Below are positions 1 to 8,431 of a stretch of 36,572 nt of DNA, piece by piece. The first letter of the stretch is position 1; every line of letters starts with the position of its first letter. A program made the position numbers and the translations under genes. The DNA lies in assembly GCA_026708565.1 (NCBI GenBank), contig JAPOUR010000039.1:1-36572 (forward strand), in the 5' to 3' direction. The stretch comes from Candidatus Dadabacteria bacterium. GTDB lineage: Bacteria; Desulfobacterota_D; UBA1144; Nemesobacterales; Mycalebacteriaceae. The notes under the pieces are model-generated. The model saw nothing but the letters and a program-made list of their open reading frames with translations, was not told the origin of the DNA and searched no databases.

Positions 1-844
1 TTGCTATGGTTGAATTCCCTACCGAATTTGCCTGAAACCCTATGCCAATTCCCCGATATTCGGCGGCTCTGGAATCAACGCCCACCGCTATACTTGAAAC
101 TCCAACGCTGCGGGCATGCCACCCTAAGGCAATAGCGCCGCGCGCATTGGCGAAAGCGCTTTGTCCGGCGGCGAATGCATTGTTTCTGGCACCCGCCTTA
201 TATCCTATGGCAATTGCCGCCTCTCCAATGGCATTTGTTTCTCTGCCAATGGCTGTTGCGCCCTGACCGCCAGCGCCGCCGGTGGCGTATGAGCCGGAGC
301 CAATGGCTGTTGCGCTCCCTGCATCCGCATGCGCTCCCCGCCCGAACGCGCTGGCGTCAGTGCCTGTGGCATTAGCATGTGCGCCAACGGCCACTGAGTT
401 CATCCCTGAGGCTGATGACTGTACCCCTATGGAGAGTGCGTTTATTGCGCTACCCGCAGCTTTGTATCCCATAGCGATTGCCTGGATTGCCGTAGCATTT
501 GCTTCAGAGCCAAAAGCCAACGCTCCCCTCGCATTGGCGTTTGCGACGCGGCCTATCGCCAGAGCAGACTCTGCGCCCGCACGGGAAGAAGAGCCCACGG
601 CGATTGCCGCCGTGCCTCCGACTGCGGACGCTGCTCTCCCAATGGCAATTCCTTCAATGACGGTTGCTCTGGCGACCGACCCCATTGAAGTAGCATAGTC
701 TCCGGTGGATCTGGAACCTGCGCCGATGGCGATAGCGCGCGTCCCCGAAGCGATGGCTCCGGTTCCAAGTGGTATCCGTGTTTGCGCCTGCACAACGGCG
801 GATACAAGGAAAACCGCCGCGAATGCGGCAATAAGTTTTTTCAT
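1..844 (-). CDS. Trimeric autotransporter (YadA-like head) adhesin, 5' part
   Basis: The reading frame is open from an ATG at 844 to the window edge, so the C-terminal part, including any membrane anchor, is missing. The first 20 residues form a signal peptide (MKKLIAAFAAVFLVSAVVQA, likely cut after AQA). From about residue 25 the chain is a run of degenerate 14-residue repeats of the kind AxAxGxxAxAxGxxS, for example AIAIGAGSRSTGDYATSMG and AVAVGAHANATG. This is the left-handed beta-roll head repeat (Hep_Hag/YadA head) of trimeric autotransporter adhesins, which sit on the outer membrane and bind surfaces or host and matrix molecules. A GGAGG lies 15 nt before the ATG (860-864), rather far. 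No ESPR-type extended signal peptide is seen. Family assignment is firm; the ligand and total length are unknown. Confidence 0.85.
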   Translation of the reverse strand, partial: MKKLIAAFAAVFLVSAVVQAQTRIPLGTGAIASGTRAIAIGAGSRSTGDYATSMGSVARATVIEGIAIGRAASAVGGTAAIAVGSSSRAGAESALAIGRVANANARGALAFGSEANATAIQAIAMGYKAAGSAINALSIGVQSSASGMNSVAVGAHANATGTDASAFGRGAHADAGSATAIGSGSYATGGAGGQGATAIGRETNAIGEAAIAIGYKAGARNNAFAAGQSAFANARGAIALGWHARSVGVSSIAVGVDSRAAEYRGIGIGFQANSVGNSTIA

Positions 845-981
845 AACAGTAGTTCCCAACCTCCGTTATGCAAATTCCAACCACGGCGCATTGCGCCCGG
901 TCAGATTTCGTATGCCCGTAAGTGTGGGGGTAAAACCCCTTTAAGTCAAGTTTACGGACACCGGCAGGTGTGCGCCGCCCG
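845..981. other. Intergenic region between hom and the adhesin gene
   Basis: Both flanking genes are on the minus strand, so this holds the end of the hom transcript and the upstream region of the adhesin. A TTGACT (minus strand, about 944-949) could be a -35 box, but no matching -10 is found at 16-18 nt. No convincing terminator is visible. Confidence 0.4.
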
Positions 982-2262
982 TTAATTTTCCGCTATTCTC
1001 AATACTACGGCGGAAGTTTTGGTTATATGCCTTTCAATCTCCGCGACCGCCTTTTTCATGGCGCTTTCAGGGGAAGGGCGGGTCATGATGACCACGGGAA
1101 CTTTCTTTGAAGATGCGCCCGGTTTCTGAATGACAGACCGTATGCTGATGCCCTGTTTGCCCAAAGCCGTTGAGATTTTTCCGAGGGTTCCCGGCGTGTC
1201 CTCCGCTTCAAACCGGGCGTAAAATCCGCTTGAAACCGAGCCGCGCGGGGCCGGTTTCACTCCCCCGCCGTCCGCCGCTATTTTCGCAACGCCGCCCCCG
1301 CCGCACGCAATCATCACAACATCGCTCACCACCGCGCTCGCGGTCGGCATCATTCCCGCCCCCATTCCGTAAAACATCACGGGGCCCACCGCATCCCCCT
1401 CAATCCGCACGGCGTTAAACGCGCCGTCAACGGCGGCAAGCTGAGAGTCCGCGCCCACAAGGGCGGGGTAAACGCCCGCCTCCACAACGCCGCCCGAAAC
1501 TTTTGCCGAGGCAAGCGGCTTGATTGCGTAGCCAAACTGTCCCGCGTGTGAAATGTCCGCCGGGGTAACCGGCGATATGCCCTCAACGGCAATCTCGTTT
1601 ATTTTGAACAGGCCGCCCCACGCAAGCGCGATGAGGATAAGCAACTTGTGGGCGGAATCCGTCCCGTTGATGTCAAAAGACGGGTCCGCCTCGGCGTATC
1701 CCTCTTTTTTTGCGTCCGCAAGCGCGGCGGCAAAAGGCATTCCCTCTGCTGACATTCTGTGCAGAATGTAGTTTGAAGTTCCGTTCATTATGCCCTGAAC
1801 GGACAGGATTTTGTTGGCGCACAGCCCCTCTTTCAGACTCCGTATCAGCGGAATGCCCCCGGCGACGCTTGCCTCAAAACCGACCTCAACTCCGTTTTTT
1901 CCGGCGGCGGAAAAAATTTCCTTTCCCCTGTGGGCGAGAAGCGCCTTGTTTGCGGTAACAACATGTTTGCCGTTTTTGACCGCCGCAAGGGCGACCTCCG
2001 CCGCCACGGTTGTGCCGCCGATGAGTTCAATCACAATGTCAATTTCAGGGTCGCCCGTTATCTCGCGGAAATCCGTTGTGAAAAGAGAGCGCGGGATTTT
2101 GACGGGACGCTTTCTTGAGGGCGCGATGTCCGCAATGCGGGTTATGGACAGGCTTGCGCCGGTCTGTTCGCGTATCAGTTTGCGGTTGCGCCGGATGACT
2201 TCGTAAACGCCGCAACCGACCGTGCCCGCCCCGATGAGGCCGATGTTGACTTTGTTTTTCAT
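982..2262 (-). CDS. hom: Homoserine dehydrogenase
   Basis: This enzyme reduces aspartate semialdehyde to homoserine with NAD(P)H (EC 1.1.1.3), the branch point to methionine and threonine. The 426-aa chain has the usual length of the ACT-containing form. The dinucleotide-binding loop GAGTVG is at residues 11-16, TANKALLA near 103-110 and GIMNGTSNYIL at 157-167. The substrate and catalytic segment YAEADPSFDINGTDSAHK is at 189-206, with the conserved Lys at 206. An ACT domain (about residues 348-425, EDTPGTLGKIS...) suggests feedback control, as known for the family. The ATG at 2262 has no Shine-Dalgarno, and a TATAAT box lies just 15 nt upstream. It follows clpB on the same strand with a 44-bp gap. 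Confidence 0.97.
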   Translation of the reverse strand: MKNKVNIGLIGAGTVGCGVYEVIRRNRKLIREQTGASLSITRIADIAPSRKRPVKIPRSLFTTDFREITGDPEIDIVIELIGGTTVAAEVALAAVKNGKHVVTANKALLAHRGKEIFSAAGKNGVEVGFEASVAGGIPLIRSLKEGLCANKILSVQGIMNGTSNYILHRMSAEGMPFAAALADAKKEGYAEADPSFDINGTDSAHKLLILIALAWGGLFKINEIAVEGISPVTPADISHAGQFGYAIKPLASAKVSGGVVEAGVYPALVGADSQLAAVDGAFNAVRIEGDAVGPVMFYGMGAGMMPTASAVVSDVVMIACGGGGVAKIAADGGGVKPAPRGSVSSGFYARFEAEDTPGTLGKISTALGKQGISIRSVIQKPGASSKKVPVVIMTRPSPESAMKKAVAEIERHITKTSAVVLRIAEN

Positions 2263-2276
2263 TGCCGGGAAGTGTG

Positions 2277-2306
2277 ATTATAGCCGAAAAAATCCCGCCT
2301 TGTCCG
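2277..2306 (-). promoter_or_regulatory. Candidate sigma70-type promoter for hom
   Basis: On the minus strand CGGACA (2301-2306) and a perfect TATAAT (2277-2282) are 18 nt apart, squeezed between the clpB stop (2307) and the hom ATG (2262). Transcription from it would give a leader of only about 8 nt. The -10 is strong, the -35 matches 4 of 6. Confidence 0.5.
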
Positions 2307-4850
2307 TCAGCGAAAATTAAACCCCTTTGCCTCCGCCCCGATTTTGACGGTTTGCCCCGCGCCGAATTTGCCCTCAAGCAGCAGTTTTGACAGCGGGTCT
2401 TCAAGTTCCCTCCGGATGACGCGCTTTAGCGGCCTCGCGCCGAATTCCGGGTCGTATCCCAGTTCGGCAAGTTTTGCCTTCGCCTTGTCGGTGATTTCAA
2501 GCCGGAGGTCTTTTTCTGCGAGCCGCGCGCGCAAGTCCTCAATTCTTATGTCCACAATTTGTTTGATTTCCTCCGGCGAGAGCGGTTTGAAAATTATGGT
2601 TTCGTCAAGCCGGTTCAGAAACTCCGGGCGGAAGGCGTCTTTGAGAGCCGCCGAGACAAGTTCGCGCATCTTTTCCCCGTCTCCCGCGTTTTCCTGAATC
2701 AGGCGGCTTCCGAGGTTTGAGGTCATTATTATCACGCAGTTGCGGAAATTGACCGTTCTGCCCTGTCCGTCCGTCAGGCGGCCGTCCTCAAGGATTTGGA
2801 GCAGAATGTTGAAAACATCGGTGTGCGCTTTTTCAATCTCATCAAGCAGAATGACGGAGTAGGGGCGGCGGCGGACGGCTTCGGTGAGCTGGCCGCCCTC
2901 GTCGTAGCCCACATATCCGGGCGGCGCGCCGATGAGGCGCGAAACGGAGTGTTTTTCCATGTATTCGCTCATGTCTATGCGGACGAGGTTGTTTTCATCG
3001 TCAAACATAAACCCGGCAAGGGCGCGGGCGAGTTCGGTTTTGCCGACCCCCGTCGGCCCCAGAAATACCAGAGAGCCAATCGGCCTTGCAGGGTCCGCAA
3101 GCCCGGCGCGGGACCTTCTGACGGTGTTTGAAACCTCCCGCACCGCCTCCTCCTGCCCGACCACTCTGCGCGACAGGTTCTGCTCCATTCCCAGAAGTTT
3201 TTCCGTCTCGCCCTCCATAAGTTTTGAGACGGGAACTCCCGTCCACTTTGACACGACCGCCGCAATATCCGCCGCGCCCACCTCTTCTTTGAGGGAGGGG
3301 GTGTTTTTGTCCGCCATGTCTTCAAGGGTTTTTTCCAGTTCGGGAAGTTTGCCGTAAAGGATTTCGGACGCCGCCGAAAGGTCTCCCTCTCTCTGCGCTT
3401 TTTCCGCCCGTGTTCGCGCCGCGTCTATCTCGCGTTTGATGTTTTTTGTTTGCGCCGCCCGTTCCTTCTCCCTCTCCCACGCGGCGGTTATGCCGGAAAG
3501 ATGCTCTTTCAAGTCGGCGATTTTTTTGTCAATTTCCCCGACACCCTTTCCGCCGGGCTCTTTCGCCACGCTTTCGCGCTCCATCTCAAGTTGCATTACC
3601 CTGCGCCTTGCCTCGTCAACCTCGGCGGGCATGGAGTCAATCTCCATCTTGATTTTTGCCGCCGCCTCGTCCACAAGGTCAACCGCTTTGTCGGGAAGAA
3701 ATCTTCCCGTTATGTATCTGTCGGACAGCCGCGCCGCCGCCGTGAGCGCCTCGTCCCTTATCCTGACGCCGTGATGCGCCTCGTATTTTTCCGCAAGTCC
3801 GCGCAGTATGGAAACCGTGTCTTCAACGGAGGGCTCGCCCACGTATATCTGCTGAAACCGCCTTTCAAAAGCGGCGTCTTTTTCAATGTTTGCGCGGAAC
3901 TCGTCAAGCGTTGTCGCGCCGATGCAGCGGAGTTCCCCTCTGGCAAGGGCGGGCTTGAGCATGTTTGAAGCGTCCACCGCCCCGTCCGCGCCGCCCGCCC
4001 CGACAACCGTGTGAATTTCATCTATAAAGAGGACGATTTCCCTGCCCGCCCCGGCGACTTCGGAGAGAACCGCTTTCAGACGCTCCTCAAACTGCCCCCG
4101 GTATTTTGCTCCGGCCACCAGAGCGCCCATGTCCAGCGCTATCAGGGTTTTGTTTTCAAGGCCTTCGGGAACGTCCCCGTCAACGATTCTCTGGGCGAGG
4201 CCCTCAACGATTGCGGTTTTGCCGACCCCCGGCTCGCCTATCAGAACGGGGTTGTTTTTCGTGCGCCGGAGCAACACCTGCACCACGCGCCGTATTTCAT
4301 CATCCCTTCCGATCACGGGGTCAATTTTCCCCTCACGCGCCATTGCCGTGAGGTCTGCGCCGTATTTGGCGAGCGCCTGAAACGTGTCTTCGGGGGATTC
4401 GCCCGTTACCTTCCTGCCGCCCGTTAATTCGCGGGTGGCTTTTTCAACCGATTCCGTGTCAACCCCCGCGCGTTCAAACTCCGCCTTCAAGCCGCCGGAC
4501 GCCTCGCGGACGGCTCCGGAGAGCAGGTGTTCGGCGCTTATGTATTCGTCTCCGCGCTCTTGCGCCAATTTCGCAGCCGCCGCGAGCGCGGCTCTTAATT
4601 CGGCGCTTGCATAGCGGTCGCCTGAGCCTTCAACCACGGGGAGTTTGTCAATTTCCCTCTCCGCTGCGGCGGTGATTTCCTTTGCGTCCGCGCCGATTTT
4701 TGAGAGGATTTCAAGCGGTATTCCGTCTTCGGACAGAAGCGCGGCGACCAGATGGGGCAGGTCAATCGCCTGATTCCCTCTGTTCTCGGCGATTTCCCCC
4801 GCCCGCGAGACCGCCTCGCGCGCCTTGATGGTGAGATTATCAGGTTTCAT
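2307..4850 (-). CDS. clpB: ATP-dependent disaggregase ClpB
   Basis: ClpB is the hexameric AAA+ chaperone that extracts and refolds aggregated proteins with DnaK. With the start at 4850 the chain is 847 aa, close to the usual 850-870. It has the N-terminal Clp repeat domain (about 1-145) and NBD1 with GEPGVGKT at about 205-212. A Lys/Glu-rich coiled-coil middle domain (about 390-510) separates ClpB from ClpA and ClpC. NBD2 carries GPTGVGKT and the ClpB sensor region. The frame stays open 60 nt further up, but ATG 4850 is preferred: it has GGAG about 9 nt upstream and the residues after it ([13 protein letters not shown]) are the normal ClpB N-terminus. It is divergent from the ligase gene and followed by hom. 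Confidence 0.98.
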   Translation of the reverse strand: MKPDNLTIKAREAVSRAGEIAENRGNQAIDLPHLVAALLSEDGIPLEILSKIGADAKEITAAAEREIDKLPVVEGSGDRYASAELRAALAAAAKLAQERGDEYISAEHLLSGAVREASGGLKAEFERAGVDTESVEKATRELTGGRKVTGESPEDTFQALAKYGADLTAMAREGKIDPVIGRDDEIRRVVQVLLRRTKNNPVLIGEPGVGKTAIVEGLAQRIVDGDVPEGLENKTLIALDMGALVAGAKYRGQFEERLKAVLSEVAGAGREIVLFIDEIHTVVGAGGADGAVDASNMLKPALARGELRCIGATTLDEFRANIEKDAAFERRFQQIYVGEPSVEDTVSILRGLAEKYEAHHGVRIRDEALTAAARLSDRYITGRFLPDKAVDLVDEAAAKIKMEIDSMPAEVDEARRRVMQLEMERESVAKEPGGKGVGEIDKKIADLKEHLSGITAAWEREKERAAQTKNIKREIDAARTRAEKAQREGDLSAASEILYGKLPELEKTLEDMADKNTPSLKEEVGAADIAAVVSKWTGVPVSKLMEGETEKLLGMEQNLSRRVVGQEEAVREVSNTVRRSRAGLADPARPIGSLVFLGPTGVGKTELARALAGFMFDDENNLVRIDMSEYMEKHSVSRLIGAPPGYVGYDEGGQLTEAVRRRPYSVILLDEIEKAHTDVFNILLQILEDGRLTDGQGRTVNFRNCVIIMTSNLGSRLIQENAGDGEKMRELVSAALKDAFRPEFLNRLDETIIFKPLSPEEIKQIVDIRIEDLRARLAEKDLRLEITDKAKAKLAELGYDPEFGARPLKRVIRRELEDPLSKLLLEGKFGAGQTVKIGAEAKGFNFR

Positions 4851-4869
4851 TTTGCTCTCCTCACTGGTA

Positions 4870-4897
4870 AAATTAAAAACCGTCCGCGGCGATTCAA
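4870..4897 (-). promoter_or_regulatory. Possible clpB promoter
   Basis: Minus-strand TTGAAT (4892-4897) and TAATTT (4870-4875) are 16 nt apart in the 88-bp divergent region. The -35 reads CTTGAAT, which resembles the sigma32 -35, but no CCCCAT-type -10 is found, so heat-shock control is not shown by sequence. Confidence 0.3.
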
Positions 4898-4938
4898 GTG
4901 TTTTCACCACAGTTTTTGTGTTGCGGAGTGTGAATGAA

Positions 4939-5781
4939 ATGAGTTGTGTAAATCTCTTTTCCCGTTTGTTTGTTCTCGTATCCCTGTTTCTGTGCGTCTG
5001 CGCGCCGGTTGCGTCCGCAGACCTTATGCTACCCCGTGTTTACGAAGGAAACATTGATGTTACGAAATATCTGGTGAGTGAAAAGCTTGACGGCGTCCGA
5101 GCGCGGTGGGATGGGAAGAAACTGATCTCGCGCGGCGGGAAGGTGTTTGCCCACCCTTTCTGGTGGACGAGGAATTTTCCGTCCGAGGCCATTGATGGCG
5201 AACTGTGGATGGGTAGGGGCAGGTTTGAGGACACTCTGTCTGTTGTTCGCCGGTCTTCTCCTCATTCGGGGTGGGTGAATGTCCGGTTTCTGGCTTTTGA
5301 CCTTCCAAAACACGGCGGGACATTTGAGCAGAGGGACAAGGCGCTTCGCCGCGTGGTTTCGCGCGCGGGCTCGGACTACCTTAAAAAGGTGCGCCAGTTT
5401 GAGGTGGAGAGTTATAAACATCTTTCATACCTGCTTGAGCGGACCGTCCGTGCGGGCGGGGAAGGGCTGATGCTCCATAAAAAGAGCGGCCGTTACAAAA
5501 GCGGTAGGAGTTCCGATCTGCTGAAGTTCAAGAAGTTTTACGATGAAGAGGCGGTTGTTGTCGCCCACAACAAAGGGAAGGGGAAATACAGGGGCATGCT
5601 CGGAAGTTTAACGGTGAAAACGCCGGAAGGGATTCGTTTCAGAATCGGCTCCGGTTTTACAGATGAACAGCGTCAAAACCCGCCGCCGGTGGGTTCAACC
5701 GTTACTTACAGACACTCGGGGTTTACAAAAAACGGGATACCGAAATCCCCGTCCTTCTGGCGGGTGAGGGAATCCAAGTAG
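4939..5781 (+). CDS. ligE: Periplasmic (LigE-type) ATP-dependent DNA ligase
   Basis: This is a minimal ATP-dependent DNA ligase of 280 aa: a nucleotidyltransferase domain followed by an OB-fold, sealing nicks through a lysyl-AMP intermediate. Motif I KLDGVR puts the adenylated Lys at residue 49. IDGELW (85-90), FLAFDLP (117-123), EGLMLH and LLKFKKF are the other ligase motifs. The first 27 residues are a signal peptide ending ASA, so the enzyme should act in the periplasm or outside. This arrangement is known from the LigE group of Neisseria, Haemophilus, Vibrio and Campylobacter, linked to competence or extracellular DNA. The ATG at 4939 is chosen because GGAG lies 10 nt before it and it opens the signal peptide; the frame is open further upstream. 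It is divergent from clpB; no competence genes are in view. Confidence 0.9.
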   Translation: MSCVNLFSRLFVLVSLFLCVCAPVASADLMLPRVYEGNIDVTKYLVSEKLDGVRARWDGKKLISRGGKVFAHPFWWTRNFPSEAIDGELWMGRGRFEDTLSVVRRSSPHSGWVNVRFLAFDLPKHGGTFEQRDKALRRVVSRAGSDYLKKVRQFEVESYKHLSYLLERTVRAGGEGLMLHKKSGRYKSGRSSDLLKFKKFYDEEAVVVAHNKGKGKYRGMLGSLTVKTPEGIRFRIGSGFTDEQRQNPPPVGSTVTYRHSGFTKNGIPKSPSFWRVRESK

Positions 5782-5800
5782 GGTGGTTTCCGTTTTCAGG

Positions 5801-5829
5801 TTGCCTTAACGGGGCTTTAACTTTAGAAT
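5801..5829 (+). promoter_or_regulatory. Promoter of the beta-barrel gene, likely leaderless
   Basis: TTGCCT (5801-5806) and TAGAAT (5824-5829) are exactly 17 nt apart. The -10 ends 8 nt before the ATG at 5838, so the mRNA should begin at or within a base of the start codon. No Shine-Dalgarno is present, which agrees. Confidence 0.55.
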
Positions 5830-5837
5830 GAACGGCT

Positions 5838-6695
5838 ATGTTTAAGTCAAATCGCTTTTCATTGTTTCTTTTGGTCTTTCTGCTCTCCGCTCTTGCGGTC
5901 GGGCAGCCGCCCGTTTCCGCCTCCGGCTGGTATGTGGGGATTGACTCCGCTTTTGTTTCAAGCAAAACGGAGGGGACAGTTGGGCAGGTTGATACGTCTG
6001 TTTCTCTTGCCGCCGCGCCCGGCATGCCCATAGCCGCAAGCATTCCCAATATCTCTTTTGGCGGCACAGACAAACTTCCCGGAGGCTCTCTTTTTGCGGG
6101 TTACTCAAAGACTTTTGCCAGAGCCTTTTTTATAGCGGGTGAACTGAACGGGGGTTACGGAAGTTACGATGACACAGAGGCGTTCAGGAACAATGTTTTT
6201 ACTTCCAGAATAGATGTTACTCAGGGCTATTTCGGCGCAACGGCGCGGGCGGGGCTTATTATTCCCGGTAATTTGCGTGTGTATGCAAGCCTCGGATGGG
6301 CGCACAACTGGGTTGAGGCTAAAGGGACAATCAACTCTTTTTCTCTGCCTGCGCCCGCTGGTTTCCCCATTCCTCAAGGGACGCCAATACGCATTGACGG
6401 TGTTGACTGGTCGGTGAAGAACGATTTGACCTTTGACGGGGTTACATATGGCATTGGAATTGAATACGGAATTTCTTCGCTTCTCCCGCTTCTGAAAAAT
6501 GCTTATCTCCGTCTCGCATACTCAAGAATAGAATATGCAAAAGAGAAGTTTTCCTATGATGCATCAGGGTTTGAAGAAACGGACATTCCGGGTGGCGTAG
6601 GGACATTATCCATTACCAGTACCAACATCCCCGCAGAAGCGGATTCGGGTGTGCATGTGGTTTCTCTCGGACTGTCCTACAGGTTTGAGATTTAA
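5838..6695 (+). CDS. Outer-membrane beta-barrel protein (OmpA-barrel/Omp25-like)
   Basis: The 285-aa product starts with a clear signal peptide (about 29 residues, ending near PVSAS) and continues as alternating beta strands rich in Gly, Tyr and Phe, such as GWYVGIDSAFVSS, GGSLFAGYSKTF, GYFGATARAGLII and RVYASLGWAHNW. It ends in VVSLGLSYRFEI, a final beta strand with an aromatic residue near the C-terminus as needed for BAM-dependent insertion. Size and pattern fit an 8-stranded barrel of the OmpA-like/porin family seen in many Gram-negative bacteria; the substrate, if any, is unknown. It follows the ligase gene by 56 bp but has its own promoter. No terminator is visible after it. Confidence 0.8.
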   Translation: MFKSNRFSLFLLVFLLSALAVGQPPVSASGWYVGIDSAFVSSKTEGTVGQVDTSVSLAAAPGMPIAASIPNISFGGTDKLPGGSLFAGYSKTFARAFFIAGELNGGYGSYDDTEAFRNNVFTSRIDVTQGYFGATARAGLIIPGNLRVYASLGWAHNWVEAKGTINSFSLPAPAGFPIPQGTPIRIDGVDWSVKNDLTFDGVTYGIGIEYGISSLLPLLKNAYLRLAYSRIEYAKEKFSYDASGFEETDIPGGVGTLSITSTNIPAEADSGVHVVSLGLSYRFEI

Positions 6696-6707
6696 GGCGG
6701 CGGGGCG

Positions 6708-7067
6708 CTACTTGTCAGACCAGACCGCGTATTCGTTGCCGCACGGGTCGGCAAAGTGAAACCTTCTGCCGCTGGGAAAAGAGAAAACCGGATTTACGAT
6801 TTCCCCGCCGGATTTGATGACCTTCCTTTGGGTTTCCTCAAGATTTTCGCTGTAGAAAACAACCAGCGCGCCGCCTTTGTCCGCTCGCGCCATCAAATCG
6901 GATTTGTAAAATCCGCCCTCAAGACCGGCGCTCTCCTTTGAAAAGGAGATGTAGTTTTCGCTCCAATCCGTGAACTCCCATCCGAACACGGAGACAAAGA
7001 ACTTTTTTGTCTCCGCAAAATCCTTTGACGGAAACTCAACGTAGTCGATTTTTTCGTGTTCGGGCAC
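6708..7067 (-). CDS. VOC-family (glyoxalase/bleomycin-resistance fold) protein
   Basis: This is a 119-aa single-module vicinal-oxygen-chelate protein. The N-terminal YVEFPSKDFAETKKFFVSVFGW is the first beta-alpha-beta-beta unit, and FHFADPCGNEYAVWSDK is the typical last strand with D-P-x-G-N. Proteins of this type bind or modify small molecules, and the substrate cannot be read from sequence. The start is a GTG (7065-7067) without a Shine-Dalgarno, 15 nt after the stop of the thiolase gene. It is therefore likely the second gene of that transcript and translated by coupling. No Met near the N-terminus offers an alternative start. Confidence 0.8.
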   Translation of the reverse strand: MPEHEKIDYVEFPSKDFAETKKFFVSVFGWEFTDWSENYISFSKESAGLEGGFYKSDLMARADKGGALVVFYSENLEETQRKVIKSGGEIVNPVFSFPSGRRFHFADPCGNEYAVWSDK

Positions 7068-7082
7068 TTATTCGGCTTTGTT

Positions 7083-8246
7083 TTATTTGCCGAGGATGCT
7101 CACCACGCAGGTTATGCCGTCCATCGCCGGCTGAGCGCCGCCCATGGTCTCTATCAGGCCGACCTTTGCGCCGTCCACCTGCCTCTCGCCCGCCTCTCCC
7201 CTGAGCTGGCGGACAATCTCGGCGGTCTGGAGAAGCCCCGTCGCTCCGACCGGATGGCCCCTTGACAGAAGCCCGCCGCCCGGATTGACGGCAACCTTGT
7301 CTCCGCCGACCCACGTGCTTTGCTCGTCAATCAGACGCGCCCCCTCTCCCTCTTTGCAGAAGCCGAGGGCTTCGGTAACCATCATTTCGGCGATTGAAAA
7401 CGCATCGTGAATTTCGCACACATCAACATCTTCGGGACCCACACCGGCCATTTCATAGGCAAGTTTTGCGCTTCTGAAAACATTTTCAGACGGCGCGCAG
7501 GTAAGCCCGGTGGGGCTTGAGTATTTGCCGGACTGGGCAATGCAGCCCAGAACCTTGACGGGGGTTTTCTTCGCCAGTTTCTTCGCCTGATCTTCCGACA
7601 CCAGAACCGCGGCGGCCGCCGCGTCTCCGACGGGGCAACACTGGTTGCGCGTCAGCGGGTCGGCAATCAGCGGAGCGTCAAGAACGCTCTCTATGGTTTC
7701 CTCTTTCCTGTATTGCGCGTCCGGATTGACGGCCGCGTGCTTTCTGCTTTTGACCACAACCTTGGCGAGTTGCTCTTTGCTGACGCCGTATTCATGCATG
7801 TATCTGCTGGCGCGCATTGCGTAAAGGGCGGGCATTCCCATTCCCATTGCGACCTCAAGGTCGTCTTCCTCAAGCGGCAGCGGGCCGCCGGAGAGCACTT
7901 TGCTCAAGTTCTCAACTCCGAGGGCGAGCGCAATGTCCGCCTGTCCGTAGGCGATTGTTCTCCACGCCTCCCAGAAAGAGAGCGTTCCGCTTCCGCACGC
8001 GCCTTCAACATTTATGGTCGGCTGCCCCACAAGGCCGATCTCCTTCATTGTTCTCTGCCCGACTCCCATGCCCTGATAGACGTGTCCGCAGAAAACTATC
8101 TCAATTGAACGCGGATGAATTCCGGCGTCCTGTATTGCCTGCCATGAGGCGTCCCGCCCGAGAACATGGGCGGCTTTGTCGGGGAATCTTCCGCAGGGCG
8201 TGTTGCCCACCCCTATAACGTAAACATCTCTCAAAGATACTGACAT
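7083..8246 (-). CDS. SCP2/thiolase-family acetyl-CoA acetyltransferase-like protein
   Basis: This is a 387-aa thiolase-fold protein of the SCP-x/lipid-transfer type, expected to cleave or condense 3-ketoacyl-CoA. NVEGACGSG carries the nucleophilic Cys at about residue 85. CEIHDAFSIAEMM is the conserved N-x-D/H-D-AF region, and GGLLSRGHPVGATG holds the catalytic His. Cys residues near the C-terminus (GITCVV) take the place of the second thiolase Cys. The ATG at 8246 has GGAG 7 nt upstream. With the nearby nitroreductase, MaoC hydratase and thioesterase it suggests a local cluster for CoA-thioester metabolism; the true substrate is unknown. It is divergent from the nitroreductase gene. Confidence 0.88.
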   Translation of the reverse strand: MSVSLRDVYVIGVGNTPCGRFPDKAAHVLGRDASWQAIQDAGIHPRSIEIVFCGHVYQGMGVGQRTMKEIGLVGQPTINVEGACGSGTLSFWEAWRTIAYGQADIALALGVENLSKVLSGGPLPLEEDDLEVAMGMGMPALYAMRASRYMHEYGVSKEQLAKVVVKSRKHAAVNPDAQYRKEETIESVLDAPLIADPLTRNQCCPVGDAAAAAVLVSEDQAKKLAKKTPVKVLGCIAQSGKYSSPTGLTCAPSENVFRSAKLAYEMAGVGPEDVDVCEIHDAFSIAEMMVTEALGFCKEGEGARLIDEQSTWVGGDKVAVNPGGGLLSRGHPVGATGLLQTAEIVRQLRGEAGERQVDGAKVGLIETMGGAQPAMDGITCVVSILGK

Positions 8247-8297
8247 GTGGAAACTCCTTAAGCGCGCCCGCTGTGCCGGGGCTTAGCGCATGGTCAA

Positions 8298-8326
8298 AAT
8301 ATATGGAAAACGCCCCCCCGTGTCAA
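8298..8326 (-). promoter_or_regulatory. Consensus promoter for the thiolase gene
   Basis: On the minus strand TTGACA (8321-8326) and TATATT (8298-8303) are separated by 17 nt. The leader is about 45 nt and contains the GGAG ribosome site. The -35 is only 4 nt from the -35 of the opposite promoter. Confidence 0.75.
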
Positions 8327-8330
8327 TTTC

Positions 8331-8359
8331 TTGACAACACCCCCGGTTGCCAATAAGAT
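8331..8359 (+). promoter_or_regulatory. Consensus promoter for the nitroreductase gene
   Basis: TTGACA (8331-8336) and TAAGAT (8354-8359) are separated by 17 nt, leading to the ATG at 8432 with a leader of about 65 nt. It sits back to back with the thiolase promoter. Confidence 0.75.
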
Positions 8360-8431
8360 TTTGCCCGCGAGTTCGGTTGTCTTTATTTTGCAAGACGCCG
8401 GGTGAGACTTTTCCACAAGGGGGAAACAAAT

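Noticed and set aside
42-698. Ala/Pro-rich plus-strand ORFs
   Set aside because: They are antisense to the YadA-type head repeats, whose regular codons keep several frames open. The minus-strand frame has a signal peptide and a known repeat.
926-940. Small GGGGT/ACCCC hairpin as terminator or regulatory site
   Set aside because: The stem is only 4-5 bp with three bases of loop and a short T run, too weak to claim.
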